NCBI RefSeq assembly: GCF_022581195.2
Contig: NC_061467.1
Span: 8,122,001-8,186,000 of the forward strand
Direction of reading: 5' to 3'
DNA: 64,000 nt
Source of the DNA: Helicoverpa zea
Taxonomy: Eukaryota > Arthropoda > Insecta > Lepidoptera > Noctuidae
This document shows, piece by piece, positions 11,482-24,120 of this stretch. The translations under genes were made by a program, and so were the position numbers. The notes under the pieces are model-generated. The model was given only the letters and a program-made list of their open reading frames with translations, did no database searches and was not told the origin of the DNA. Every line of letters begins with the position of its first letter. Position 1 is the stretch's first letter.

Positions 11482-13734
11482 CGTATTCCAAGAAAGGCTA
11501 TCTCGTTTCTGTCAAATGAGACCGACCACTGTCCGATCCCATTTGGTCAAGTGAGCAATTGTTTTGGGATACATGTTTATTTTTGGATAGATAGGTGATT
11601 TGTGAAGGTTTAGGAAATGATTTGATGACATGTAGTAGCTTGATTTGTTATTTTATTTGAGTGAAAGCAGAAGAAATATTAATATAATGCCACAAATTAT
11701 ATTTAAGGCTGAAGAAACTACGGTTAAAGAACTAAGGCTGAAATGGAAAGATTAAAAAAAATAAATTTAATTCTGTTTTAACCAAATTAATTATTCATAT
11801 TATACACACTAAAACAAGTAATTTAGTAGCCAACAATTTAATTTAGTACTTATACAGTGTATATTTTATGATTGTAATAATATATTTTTTTATTTAGTAC
11901 TTTTAATAACTCATTTAAAAAATATAGCTGTGTTGTTTTTAAATTCTGCAAAGCTCACAATTTACGAATGATATATTATGAACTCAGACTCTAAAATAAA
12001 TAGAAGTCACTTAATAGGCATAGTATTTTATCAACCAAGTACCTATAATATTTCACTCTGGAGTCTTTTATCAAAGCCCTGAGGTATGCATTACAAGTAT
12101 TTTCATTAAAATAAAAAAATATGTGAGCTTGACAAAAAGCCTTGATATAAGCTAATATTTTTGCAAAGAGAGCTAATAAAATCGTGTGATAGCGCTCTGC
12201 CACTTAGGTAATTCTATTTTTGTCTCTGGAAGCCACAGGAAGTCTAATTTTCTCGTGTGCAAGCTAAAATATTATCCTTCTAACTAAAGGTACATATATT
12301 TAAGTAACTATACTCCATATATGAAAAATTAATTGTGGGACTTTGAAGTGACTTAGTAAAATTTTTCATAGAAATCTGATGAAATTCATGAGTGTTTTAG
12401 AAATCTTTGAGTAGTTACATCACTATTCATTAAGAGAAGTTCTTCAAGGATTTCCCAATAATCTCAAATATCTGATTGTCCGAATCTATTTTTCGAAAAA
12501 AACTTCAATCTGTGCGGCCATCGCTTCACGCCTACGCGCAATTTAGATCACAGATTTCAATCAACGAAAAATCCCAGCACATTTCTCGAAAACCAGTATT
12601 CAGTTCGAAAATAGAAAAATATGCGAACCCGTAAATCTGGCGACCCTTAAAAATGGAGTAATACTTCACTAAGCCAAAAACAGAGTGAAAAGGGCGGGTC
12701 TATTATAAAGAACAAATACTTTTTCTACGTTGGTATTTTTTGGTGGAGAAAAAGCATAAAATATTCAACTAGTTTTTGTACATGGTTGTCGGTCCGAATG
12801 TTTCCGATTATGCAAAATTCGCGTGTCTGGAAGAAATTAAATTAAGATTCATAATACATCGAAATTATGGCACGAATCGTACAAAGCATTAGACCCCAAA
12901 AATAACTGAAAAAAATGTCTGTTTAATGTGTGTGTATGTCATGAATCAATTACTAATAAAAAAAAATTGCGCCCTTTTTAATGGAATATTGTTGTCATTT
13001 AAATATTCTCTAAATAAAAAATAAAATACACCAAAAGCATTCACATAATAATCATGTCCCTTACTTCATAATTACAAATATAGGACCTAGAAAGAGTGAC
13101 GTTGATTCGGTCCTAAAGCGTGCTACAGTTTTATTGACCTGATTCCGTTCATCGGATGTAGTGGAAGACTCCTCTCAAGACAGCTATTAACTTGGTTTAG
13201 TTTTATTTGCCTACGTCACGTGATTCATTGTGCCCCGATTAATTTTGTGAACGTGCCTTTTGACCCTTTGGCCTTAGTTCAGAGGTTGTATGTTTATTAT
13301 GGTGACATCGTTTCGGGTACGTTTTCGGTAAATTTTATCTTGGCCTTTGCGAGACACAAAAATACGACTTCTGGCCAGTTTCTTAGTGATCTTGGCAGCA
13401 ATTTTTCTATATATTTTTAAGGGATAAAAAATGCATGAACCGTGGAGAAAGTTTACCGAAATTTTCATTAGTGTTCTCTAATATTGGCTCGCTGATAAAT
13501 TCACTTCCGAACAAAATTGAGACAACACCGACGGTTAAAGTAATGAAACCAGAAGCGAAGCAAAAACATCAAAGCATAGTTCAGTTAATTAAGAAAAAGC
13601 TGGAGTAGTTTGTGAAACATTTTATACTACTTCGAGTTGGATACAAATGGCGTAACAATTTATGCCGATTGCTACAAGGAAATGAACTTTATTTCATTGC
13701 AATAAATGCTATTTTGTTGTAGGTATACTCATGT
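11482..13734. other. Gene-poor AT-rich stretch
   Basis: Short open frames at 11991-12203 and 13220-13468 have no domain signature or convincing splice sites. I see no mobile-element boundary that I can place. Confidence 0.4.
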
Positions 13735-13895
13735 TTATACATTCACAAGAGTGCCCTTTCCTGCTGTGGGTGCACCGTGAGGGAGTGTCAGGCTCTTACT
13801 GGCTAAGCCTACTATGTTCCTTCTGGTGCCTTTTGTGTACCAGGGTCACGGTAACTCTTTTGAACAATCCTGCGATGCTGACAGGTGATAAAACA
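13735..13895 (-). mobile_element. Diverged copy of the GC-rich SINE-like retroposon
   Basis: It has 'gtgagggagtgtcaggctct', 'tatgttccttctggtgcctt' and 'ggtcacggtaactctttt' in the same order as the copies at 15.8 kb and, on the opposite strand, 51.4 kb. No A-tail or target duplication is recognisable, so it is older or truncated. Confidence 0.5.
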
Positions 13896-15624
13896 ATGTT
13901 CCTTTACAAAATGGTTTAAAAAAACAGTACAAAGAATATCCACTAAAATTACATTATCCTGCCACCACTCAATCATTTTAGATACCGTTTAAAATCCGAA
14001 AGGTCGATCGATCAAAACTGTTTGACTTCCTCAATGCCGTACCTGGCTTGCCATAGCAAAAAAAATGGTGATATTTTGCTCCAGCCTTTTAGCCAATTTA
14101 TTCTGTATTTTCTTTGTATTTAGATCAAGGAGATTCGTAGTCCTTTGTGTATGTTTCCATAAATTGCAAACTCTTTGACTCGGTATCAATGACGGTGCAT
14201 ATATTTTCTAGTTATTCAGTGGTATGCTGTTGTTTAGTGTCATCAATTGTGGCTTTGTTAACTACTCTTCAGTTTTAGATTGAATTTAAATCTTTTCAAA
14301 TACATTTATTGATGTTATGTCTTATTTTAAATTTTCTGTTAGTTCAATACTCCTCAATTTAAAACTACAACGTTATAACTTCATTTACAGTAAATCTACA
14401 CTATTCTCTTTCTCTCGGTCCAATATATGAGAACAAAATTCTACATTTTCTAATAAGACCGCAGTAATGTACATGAGAGGTAATACCGTCCCTGCAGCTG
14501 AACCTTGGTTCTAAGCCAGCGATATCACAAAGAAACTGATTGGCTTAGGATTTTCTTTCTACTAAGACTATATTACTGGCTTGCACATGATATTATGAGA
14601 TCCCGTGCAGTTTGCTGGGAAAAGCTTTGTAAAAATGTTTAATAAAATCTATTTAGTAGAATATTCAGTTTTGACTAGGATGGGAACAGAAACAAATTAT
14701 TTTTCGAGTATACAATAATAGCATTAATATTTATTGTTTCCACTGAATTATCGAAATGAAATAACAAATTAGCTTTATATATTTATTTATTCGCCTTTCA
14801 CGGCTTTAACAGACAATTACATAAACTGTTAACTTAAATTTAAAATGAAAAATAAAAGCTTAAAAATACAGCTAACTAAAGTATAAAATATATTTATCTA
14901 TCTGGAACTTTTAAATAAAATAGTTAATAGGTATAAATTGGTGATAAAAGAGAATACACGCCATTTGTATACAGTCGACAATATTCATTAAATATGAAAT
15001 AAATATAATATAATACAACAGTCTGTCTCTTTATCATAATTCCCCAAACTCAAAACTCGTGTAAAATGGGCTTAACCTGTTTACCTTTTCAGCGATTACC
15101 CGCTTAACAATACCACAGTTGGAAAAATCCACACGAATTAAAGTTGTCGGGTTGATTTGTCTTTACCTACACATAAAACCTATTCAAAGTGGAATAAAAT
15201 ATTTAAGCTTGTTGTTTGTTAAATAATGCTTAATTATGTATGTTAACATTATCTACTTTAATTTGTTAACTCCATAATATTGTATCATACAAAACAATCT
15301 AACAATAAAACATTGCGAATAGATGTGAATGAATGGGGGTATGTCATTTCTCAAAAACACTCGAGCTGTTATTTTACTAAACATTAATATTTTTAATATA
15401 GTTACTACAAAGTTTTTCATAAAAATCCACTTGCAAAAGAATGAAAAAGTTAATTATAACGCTTTCATGAAATATATAACTCCCTAGACATCGATATTTT
15501 AAATAGCTAACGATAATAGCCGTTCAGTTTGAATTCTAGACCATTATTTTCCAAGCTAATCACACGTAATAACTAATTGACCTAAAAATAAATTTCTATG
15601 CGAGCCGTAGTAGAAAGAGTGTGA
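13896..15624. other. Gene-poor AT-rich stretch
   Basis: No supported gene. Long AT-rich runs; an imperfect A/T-rich palindromic texture near 14880-15010 is compositional. Confidence 0.4.
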
Positions 15625-15989
15625 ATACCGGTCAAGTGCGAGTTGGACGCGGTTCCATATCCCCTAAAATATTAATTGCATCCCAGTTTTTAATATTTGT
15701 GGTTATAGTGGCAATAAAATATTATGTAATCTGTGAAAATTTCAGCTGTCTAGCTATCATGGCTCATGAGACAAAGCTTGATGATAGGTTCCCGTTTTAC
15801 CTTTGTTTTTTTTTTGGATGGGAAATTATCAAGCGAGTCCTCACACTGCTAACCCACAGCAGTCTCAGACTCTTACAGACTAAAACTATTATGTTCCTTC
15901 TGAAGCCCTTTATGTACAGGGCCGCGGTAACTCTTTCGAACAATCCCGCAGCGTCCCGTTTTACCCTTTTGGTATGGAACACTAAAAAA
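15625..15989 (+). mobile_element. Repeat of the 'CAAGTGCGAGT...GGAACCCTAAAAA' type, split by a retroposon
   Basis: It starts 'ccggtcaagtgcgagttgg' and ends 'ggtatggaacactaaaaaat', the two ends of a very common moth repeat that also lies at 22448-23027. The 3' part is split by a second element at about 15805-15953. The duplicated host motif 'tcccgttttacc' stands on both sides (15792 and 15956). Confidence 0.6.
15805..15953 (-). mobile_element. GC-rich SINE-like retroposon with target-site duplication
   Basis: It is flanked by direct copies of 'tcccgttttacc(c)ttt' and has a T-run at the left edge (an A-tail on the minus strand). It contains the family core 'gggccgcggtaactctttcg' followed by 'aacaatcccgcag'. 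Duplicated target plus A-tail is the mark of target-primed retrotransposition. Confidence 0.65.
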
Positions 15990-16535
15990 TAAACTGTGAC
16001 GTCAAAGAGAGAACGGACGCCACACACAACGTGTTTACTTAAGGAGATTTGATAAATTCGCTGAAATATTTATGACAGAAGTAATTATACGGTGATTTGT
16101 ATTTATTTGTTGATTTATTAGTGGCGTTTAAGCAGTCAGTTTTGTTTATTTGATCTTGGTTCCACAAGATTCTTTTATCTTTTTATTATAGAATATAGAA
16201 CTAATGGAATGGTATTATGTAGTTCGTTAAAAACTGTAAAATATATACGCGTGAAAATCTTTGAACGTGAATTTATACATTTTAAATGAATACCACTCTA
16301 ATGGGATAGTTGATACATTTACATTTGATAAATTCGTTGATAAATTATGTACATTTTAACAAAATTAATTTATAACATTTACAAATCTACATAAAGCTAA
16401 ACACCATGATATTAATAACGATTAACATTCACAAGCTTATCTAATTGACAATACTAAAAATAACACAGATATTCCTGAAGCAGGACTCAAAGGAAATCGA
16501 GCCAAACGTCACACAGACGCACACATTCAAACGCT
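15990..16535. other. AT-rich stretch without a gene
   Basis: Nothing recognisable except the approach to the tandem duplication. Confidence 0.4.
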
Positions 16536-17420
16536 GATCACATTTGTCTTTGATGCCCGATATAGCTCGTGCACCGAGCTTTGTCGAACTAACGATACAC
16601 TGCAATGCTGTGATGGCAATATTTAATAGCAAAAAAAAAATCACTGCAACGCTGTAGTGGCATTATTTAGTGAGTAGTGACAAATCTGGGGAATATCGCA
16701 TATTACGGATGACTAGCTTGTTGTCTCTGATTTTTGGAATAATGGTGTTTAGAACTTACAGGTGTGTTGTTACTGCATGTTTTAAAAGTTTTTATTTATA
16801 TTAAAGTCAAAGTCTTTCATGCCCGATATAGCTCGTGCACCGAGCTTTGTCGTACTAACGATACACTGCAATGCTGTGATGGCATTATTCAGTAGGTAGC
16901 TAAGAATCTAGAGAATCTAATTATATTTGACGACCTCTGTGGCGCAAAGGTCACCAAGCCGGACTGCCAATCTGAGGTCCCGGGTTCGATTCCCGGTTCG
17001 ATCGACATTTGTGTGATGAGCATGCTTGTTGGCCGTGGTCTGGGTGTTATGATATGTATTTATAAATATGTATATATGTAGCTATATGTAGTTCATCAGT
17101 TGTGTTAGCACCCATAACACAAGTTAATTAATAACTTACCCTGGGGCTAACCGACCGTGTGTGAAAAGGAGTCCCGCCATTATTTTTTTTATTATTTTAT
17201 ATTTATCTAATTTACGGATGACAAGCTTGTGATCTTAATTTTTTGGAATAATGGTGTTTCGAATTTACAGTTGTGTTGTTGAAGATAGTGTTTTTTAATG
17301 ACCAGCATGTGATATCTGTTTTTTTGTATGGTGTCTAGAATTTATAGTTGTATTGTTAGCAAATTTTTGAAAAGGTTGTATAAATTGTTTGTTTGTGTCA
17401 AAATCAAAGTCTTTCGGGAC
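16536..17420 (+). repeat. Tandem duplication with a ~266-bp period, second unit interrupted by a SINE
   Basis: The motif 'tgcccgatatagctcgtgca' occurs at 16554 and again at 16820. Both are followed by 'ccgagctttgtcg', 'ctaacgatacactgcaatgc' and 'tgtgatggca'. The downstream parts 'tacggatgac.agcttgt' and 'ttttggaataatggtgttt' also repeat, in unit 2 only after the SINE at 16929-17196. A third start ('caaagtctttc') appears at about 17405. The unit has no open frame; it may be a small local satellite or duplicated mobile-element remnant. Confidence 0.65.
16929..17196 (+). mobile_element. tRNA-derived SINE with 8-bp target duplication
   Basis: The head (about 16932-17003) looks like a tRNA gene: an A-box-like 'tggcgcaaaggtc' and the B box GGTTCGATTCC with paired flanks. 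A conserved body follows ('gtctgggtgttatgatatgt ... agcacccataacacaag') and then a T/A-rich tail. The direct repeats TTATATTT at 16921-16928 and 17197-17204 flank the insertion. It is a SINE and not a functional tRNA, since no complete acceptor stem is present. Confidence 0.75.
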
Positions 17421-17479
17421 AGTACATGATAATTTTGCAACATCAACATTATTGTAGTTATTGTGACTTCGTTGATTTT

Positions 17480-17824
17480 TTAATTTATTATTTGACTTAA
17501 ATAATTCTTCACAAACATATTTGTCTGCTTTTTCTTGTTAATCATTAAGATTTGCTTTAAACGGCGATGTTCCATTATCAGCAAAATTATTAAAAACGTT
17601 ATCTCTAACAATAAAGTTCTGAGTAATATCGCCTTCCAGGTTTCCTTTACTACACGTCTTAGTTTTCCTTTATCATCTTCATTTCGTCCCGCCCTCGCAG
17701 CTGAGATAAGTAATTTTCTGCTCAACGAGAGCGTCACTTTATTTAAAGCACAGAGGAAGGAAAGGTAGCGGAGATGCCATAATAAAGGTAGGCCAGGCGC
17801 CTTCTTGTAGGTCAAGTAACGCAC
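17480..17824 (-). other. Unassigned 114-codon open frame, possibly an exon remnant
   Basis: A minus-strand open frame of unusual length for this AT-rich region. Its 3' half encodes a basic segment (RRVVKETWKAILLRT) followed by a strongly hydrophobic stretch, LLLEITFLIILLIM. An acceptor-like 'cttatctcag' lies inside it just before CTGCGAGGGC. This vaguely resembles the start of a membrane segment in a transporter, but I cannot assign a family and see no continuation after the hydrophobic stretch. It could be a relic exon or chance. Confidence 0.2.
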
Positions 17825-19375
17825 GGTAGGCGTGATCAGTTACTAGAACTAATGAGACGTTCGGAATCCTTGTCGAATAAAAACGAATCTGTCAATGATT
17901 GGTCTTGATTGATTTATTATTTCATTATGAAAATAATAGGCGGGTTCCACAGAAATCGTGTACCTAAGTAGGTAATGTTGCTCGTCCCCCTGAACACATG
18001 CATTTTTGTGCGCTACTTTCTTCGAAGATTTTCCATTACACGTCTCCGTTAGTCATTTAGTTCTCCATGATTTAGAGTTTTACCGTTGTGAATTATGTTC
18101 AATTTTTGAATTTATTGTCCGTCGTCTTAATGAGATTGTAGTCGCCTTCCTTTATACGCGGTCTTTTAACTCGAATGCAGTTCTGTTGTGTTGCTTTTGT
18201 TATGATTCAGTGCCTTGGCAGCTGACTGATTGTTTGCGAAATGTGATTTTTATTTCGGTTTCAACTGTCTTCTTGAAAAGATGTGTTGTTTAAGCGAGAT
18301 TTATTTTCTGCAGCTGCAAGATTTTGTTCTCTCTTTTCAATCCCAAAAACATTTATTGCGTATTTTATAAACACTTTGTACCTGTTATATAGTTTAATCT
18401 AAATTTGTCTTAGACCTGAGAAAATGTGCTACAGAGCATTTTACATGTTATAGTTTATGGAACATTCTTACATAATAATTCAACATCATTCATTCTTTAT
18501 TTATAACTGACATAGTAACTACGACCCCTTTAGAAGGAAAAAAGGCCTGTTCTAAAAATATAATACGTTATCGGTTCAGAAGTGACCTAGAGGTAATATT
18601 CATAAATCACTTAATGCAAGAAGTGGTACGCGGTGCAGTTTTTCAAACGTGCATATTTTACCGTTTAAGTATGCTGCCAACGTACGTAATAGCTGACTAT
18701 TAACAAGCCAGTATTTTATCTGAAATTCTTGAAGGCTAGACTAAGTAAGGCTTATAAATTGCCTTTAAAATATGATATCTTTATGATGTTGATAACTTTA
18801 GTTAGTTTACAGAATTATGCGAATTATGAGAAGTACCTACTCTTCAGTTTTTAAAGAACAAAGTCCTATGTCACCATTTGTCATTCTAGTAGTAATGAAC
18901 TCAAAAATCACTGCATGGGTTTTCATGTCATCAATACATAGATAGAGATTGATTTGAATGACGGCCGGGTTGGACGTTAATATCAAAATAACATTTTAAA
19001 AGAGAAAGATTGCACTACGAACGAGAATTTGATGGACTTCGTGTTATTTAGAATCCTACTAAACAAATCCAGTAAATATTGACACATGTCCTCACAGTGC
19101 GGATACAAGCCAATTCAGATTTGACGGTTATTACCCACATAGTAAATCGTAAGTGTCTCATTTTATTTCAAACAGTTAAACATTATAGTCGGACAGAAAT
19201 AGTGCTATGAATGCATTGGGTAAAAGTTATAGCTTTTCAAATGGTACAAGATAAAGGGGTCTTGGTTTAGTTGTTATGTTTTTCGGGAAAACATCTGGTT
19301 TTATTACATTTTAGGTACATAAAGCTGCGATTACTATTTGGCATGATTCCACTGATGTAATATTGTATATATGTG

Positions 19376-19396
19376 CGTGTGTGTGTGTGTGTGTGA
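19376..19396 (+). repeat. (GT)n microsatellite
   Basis: An alternating GT run of about ten units, preceded by imperfect 'atgtgc' repeats. Confidence 0.8.
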
Positions 19397-20599
19397 GAGC
19401 TCGGTTTGTGAATGAACAATGAAGGTCTTTAAAAATTAAACTATTCAAATAATAGTTGTAAAGAAACGTTTTTAAAAGAGGTATCATTTTATGAAATGTG
19501 AATTTAACCTTTTCACATCGTTTTGATATTATTTTTGTACTGCTTTTAATTTTTGTTCATTTAAATGTTAATTTTACTGTAATGTGAAAAATCTTTTGAA
19601 ATAATTCGCAGCTATTTTAAATATACGTGTTTATTTAAAAGGCAAAACAAACAGTGTCAAATAAATATTACAGCACTTTATTTCTAAAAGTACGATGTAA
19701 AAAGTCTTGTTAATACTTTTGCAACATAAATTCCACTTAATCCGATTATTTTTTAAGCACATTTATAAACTCAATTTGTCTAACGCTTGATTAAGCCATT
19801 TTATTACAATGACACATTAGCACAAAGCGAACAATTTTTCATTATGATGAAGTAACTAGCTACGCCCTTTCACCGTTCATGAATCAATTTTTCAAAGACT
19901 TTGGCATCTAAATTGAGGTAGAAATATTTATCAAAGACTTTGAGGAATCATTTTGATCCTGTCTTCATTTTGTACAAAGATTTTATGGAAGATTAATAAA
20001 ATTGGACATTAACGAAATGAGCCTTTGGTATTAAAAAGAAAATTGTAAAAAGTATTCGAATCAAATTCTTGATTGATTCTTTGCTTTTGACGTTTACAAG
20101 GATCTTATGATTTGAAGTTTTTATTCAGAATCTCCTATCACAGAGATGTTTTTTTCTTGAATAATAATATGCCTCACGCAATTTGAAGGGGTGTTAATCA
20201 ATATAATTCTATTCTATGTAAGTAAAAGACTGACTGATACTTGAACTAGAGGCGGGTACAGGCGCCTTTTAAGCTCCTTCACCTACATATCTACTCAAAG
20301 ATTATTTTATTAAAATTGTATTTTTATTTACCGACAATTGGGCAACGGAAGCAATAATTACTGCAGGGCCAAACAGTTTTAATTTTCATAAATAAATTAG
20401 AAATTGCATTGAAAACACGCCAACCATTCATTATGAGAGTCTTATCATTTATTACATCTATGATTATAGTTCATTTTTCATACTTCGATCTGTTAACACA
20501 ACTGATAGAAAAACTAATGATCCCTAAGATTTATTTTTCTTTTGTGACCTTCCAATACTATTTAGTGCTTTCTGAGAAGAATTAATCACTGACAACCTT

Positions 20600-20680
20600 T
20601 AAGAATTAAGAGAATTAAGAATTAAGAGAATTAAGAATTAATTAAAAAAAGAGAAGTAAGAGAATTAAGAATTAAGAAAA
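20600..20680 (+). repeat. Minisatellite of 'agaattaag' units
   Basis: Overlapping units of 'aagaattaag' and 'agaattaag' recur about seven times with small length changes. Confidence 0.7.
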
Positions 20681-22447
20681 TTTTACGACTGAAAATAAGA
20701 CCACAATTACATTTCTAGGACTAATTAAGTAACTATTATTAAAATGTTTCATCAAGAATTTCAACAGAATGCAGCTTACAGTTGACTACATTTAAGCAGT
20801 TAATCTGATAGGATTAAATACTTCTCTTATTCTATACACATTTTATTATTTAAAAACTAAACACTTTTATTTAATAGACACATGAAGGCCTACAAACAGA
20901 ATTGCCAGAATTACTCACTACGTACAAATTGAACTAACGGATTTATGTCGTATTATCGAAATTGAAATGGGAAATGCATTATACAATCTGACCTATCTGC
21001 CTGATTTCAGTAAATGATTGATTCTGAATAATTTATACCCACTGTTGTTGGCATTATTGCGCTCGCTTTTAGCTAAAATTCCCAATACCCTGTATTCTCA
21101 GGTGTATTTTTTAATTGAGAGAATAAAAATAAATGAGTGTCATGACCTCATTTTTTATTTTCTTCTAGATTTTTCTGAGACTTTGTCTATTTTCTGTTGA
21201 AACGATCACAGATGAAAAGAGTCGTATCTCTCTTTTCAGGCCAAAGACTTATCTTCAAGCCAAATGTTATCTCGATCGGTCCAGCCGAAGCATGCGATCG
21301 TAACAAAACAGATATTTACTTTATTTATTTATTTTTTAGATTCTTATTTCCCCAAAAATAAGCCTACTCTTAGTACAACTTATCAAAATATTATCCTAAC
21401 AAACTTTCACCTTTGGGCATGAATAAATTCATATGAAAAGACCCTTCATGCACGGGTCTGATCTTCGAGAGAATTTCTAAAGAAAATCTCTGTGGTTGGA
21501 GCAACATTTGACAAAGGCGGTCACCACAATAGGGTTTTAGTGTATTACCCTTTGTACGTACACTAACTGGATTTGAAAGCCTACCCTTGCTGATAAGCTG
21601 GAATTGTGAGAAAGATACCTCTACTATTACATATTTTATGAAGTGGTTAGAATTTTGGTACTTGTTTACCTGTTTATTTTTATTACTAAATAACATCTAG
21701 GTACAAATAAATGAAATTAGTGTCTGCTTGTTATATTACAATAACTATTTTTAACTACCGTAGGTTCATCCAAAACTTTTTAAAAGGTTTGTTTATGCTT
21801 GATTTGAAATGGCTGGAGCGATTATGACGTGAGATAGTTCGCCGGCTGTTTTATTGTTAACGCACAAAAATGTGATATAATACAAAGGTTTAAAAACGAT
21901 TCTTTGTACCTATTCATCGATATAATTTCCTCAACTAGGCCGAAAAAAAATCGTCACCGTTTCGAAAGCTTCATAATTCTCCTACGGTATTTCAGGGATT
22001 TATCAGCAAAATTGAATTTTATGGAGGCTTGAAATTCTGATGGCATTGAAGTGTATCGGTACAAAGATGTGTTCAATCTGGTGGAAGATACGAATGCTGT
22101 CACAACGATCTTGTCAATATTGTAGATATTTATTGTGATATTGTATTATTGGAAAATATTGAGTGGGGAATGGAAGGTTTCTAATATTGTTAACGGGACA
22201 CTTAAAGTTTTTTGATTACATTATTATTATTATTGAACTGCAACAAAAACTATTGCTAAGGCTGAAATTTTTTCCAAATGCTATAAAATATACCTAATAT
22301 TATAATGTATTATATATCAGCGGGTGCGATGCTAGGGTCTTATGCGCGTATTTATGCTATGAATTTAGTTGCGGGCCGCCATTATCTTTTGCAAGAACCG
22401 AACTACTGGTATAGAGGATATTTTATGTTTATGTATTCAATGCAAAC

Positions 22448-23027
22448 CAGTAAAAAAAACCGGCCAAGTGCGAGTCGGACTCGTGCACGAAGGGTTCCGT
22501 AAATTACAGTTAAATCAACCTATCTCAAAAACTATAAGAGATACTTTGATCAAACCAAAAATCGTTGAAAGAGTTAATTAGCATGCATCACCTCTATTTT
22601 TTTTCGAATTTTATACCCCGTAGTTATAAAAATAGAGGGGGGGGACATACTTTTTACGACTTTGAGAGCTGATATCTCAAAAACCGTTCACTTTAAGAAA
22701 AATGTTTTTTAGAAAACTTTATATCATTTTAAAAGACCTTTCCATTGATCTGTGGGGTCACACGGGTATGTACATCGAAAAAAAAAAATTCATCCCTCAG
22801 TTACATGTATGGGGGGCCCCACCCCCAATTCTTTTTTTTACTATTTAGTGTCATATTTTTGTAGCGGTTCATACAACACATATTCCCATCAAATTTCATC
22901 ACTGTAGTACTTATAGTTTCCGAGTAAATCGGCTGTGACAGACGGACAGACGGACAGACGGACAGACGGACATGACGAAACTATAAGGGTTCCGTTTTTG
23001 CCATTTTGGCTACGGAACCCTAAAAAA
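22448..23027 (+). mobile_element. Full-length 'accggccaagtgcgagtcgg ... tacggaaccctaaaaaa' repeat
   Basis: It begins with 'accggccaagtgcgagtcgg' and 'cacgaagggttccgta' and ends with 'ggctacggaaccctaaaaaa'. 'agggttccgta' near the left and 'tacggaaccct' at the right are inverted. The inside carries 'gatatctcaaaaaccgttca' and the four-fold tandem 'gacagacg'. It has no protein-coding capacity, so it is a non-autonomous element. Shorter relics lie at 15625-15989 and 27405-27648. I do not know its transposon class. Confidence 0.7.
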
Positions 23028-23441
23028 CGACTACACATAGGCATGAAAAAAATGAGTTCAACGAGCATTACGTTGTTGAAGCAATGGTTGCAAATTCCCG
23101 TATAGTAACTGAATTTTTATTTATGAATACAGCTTTATTTAGAAATGCGCGATGACCTTTCGTGTCAAACACTATAGCTGTAATTACTAGTATCACCGTT
23201 TCCTAGTATTTAGTTTGTGTTTGTTTTTGTGATACTAAAATAAATCAATCAAAATCTACTGAAACAAAAAGCTTACTAAACAATCAGTATCCCACATTGT
23301 AGTAGCTCATGTATTTGTTCAACGAACTTATAATCATTAAGAAAAAATAGATAAAAAGTACAAACATACATGACTCCTCACTGATATTCATAATTATTTA
23401 CCTGAAATACAGTCATGTATATTTGTACTTGAAAATCATTA
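23028..23441. other. AT-rich stretch without a gene
   Basis: No recognisable feature. Confidence 0.4.
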
Positions 23442-23554
23442 GTGACGAACCACCCCATTACTACATGTATGACGTCCCCTGTTTGTTATACAGTAGGTAG
23501 CGGGCATAGTATAGTTGCTATATGTGCGTGTTGCTTAAACCGTGTCGTGCGCAG

Positions 23555-23742
23555 GACGTATGCTGTCTCCTGGATCGTTGCTTCCAATACCCGCGGCGGA
23601 GCGCCCGCGACTGCGGCTGTCAATTTGCATTGCTGCATGCCGCGCCCGACGAACAAAACCAGGGTAGCTAGCGGAGCCCTGCCCGCGGTAAATCGCGGGC
23701 ATGCCCCCACTGCCAATGCCGATGTGCCGGTTGCGACCACCA
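23555..23742 (+). other. GC-rich patch, candidate exon or CpG-rich control region
   Basis: This segment is strongly GC-rich inside AT-rich DNA. It is bounded by an acceptor-like 'gtcgtgcgcag' on the left and a donor-like GTAAGC on the right. One plus frame is open throughout (part of an open frame at 23442-23747) and so is one minus frame (23486-23743); neither shows a known domain. It could be an untranslated or coding exon of the gene ending at 31295, a CpG-rich promoter, or a GC-rich mobile-element fragment. Confidence 0.3.
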
Positions 23743-23765
23743 AGTAAGCCGTAGCACGCTTACTC

Positions 23766-24120
23766 GTGTGTTACAAAGTCGCGTTGAGTTCACACGTATT
23801 TCTGCTAAGCACGCTACTCACGGAGTCGACACTTGCACCGGTTCACATCTTTTCATTCATTCCAAACGTCTGCTCGGCGTTCACCTCCGAATGTAGCTCC
23901 ATACTCACCAACGACGGTTTCCAATCACAGTATGGTGTTATTTCGCAGGAAGATGCTGCTACCTACCCGTCTGATATTATTATTCAGAGACCCACTGAGG
24001 CATCCAGTGAATCAAACGTGGTGGCCCTATATGCTACCGAGAGCTATTCAGCAAAGGTTTGAAGACTTGGCTCCAAATACTTTACAGCACATTCTAGTGA
24101 CACGTCACTGTAAGGGTTGA
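23766..24120 (+). other. Unassigned overlapping open frames next to the GC-rich patch
   Basis: Two overlapping plus-strand frames of about 95-98 codons (23766-24062 and 23833-24120), with normal-looking codon composition but no family I recognise. They may be remnants of a retroposed or mobile sequence. There is no convincing start context or splice site. Confidence 0.2.

Larger units (their letters stand above)
17825..22447. other. Gene-poor AT-rich stretch with simple repeats
   Basis: No supported coding sequence. It contains a (GT)n microsatellite (about 19376-19396), an 'agaattaag' minisatellite (about 20600-20680) and a repeat fragment near 21225-21345 with 'gatcggtccagccgaagc', a motif I associate with widespread moth repeats. 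Open frames at 18006-18293 and 21391-21696 have no domain signature. Confidence 0.4.

Noticed and set aside
16932..17003. Possible tRNA gene
   Set aside because: It has a good B box but no pairing acceptor stem, is followed by a SINE body and flanked by a target duplication; it is a SINE head. The same reasoning applies near 27.2, 55.3 and 62.1 kb.
22938..22972. Regular direct repeats (gacagacg units), considered as a CRISPR-like array or satellite
   Set aside because: Units are contiguous without spacers and form a fixed part of a common moth repeat; the DNA is eukaryotic.
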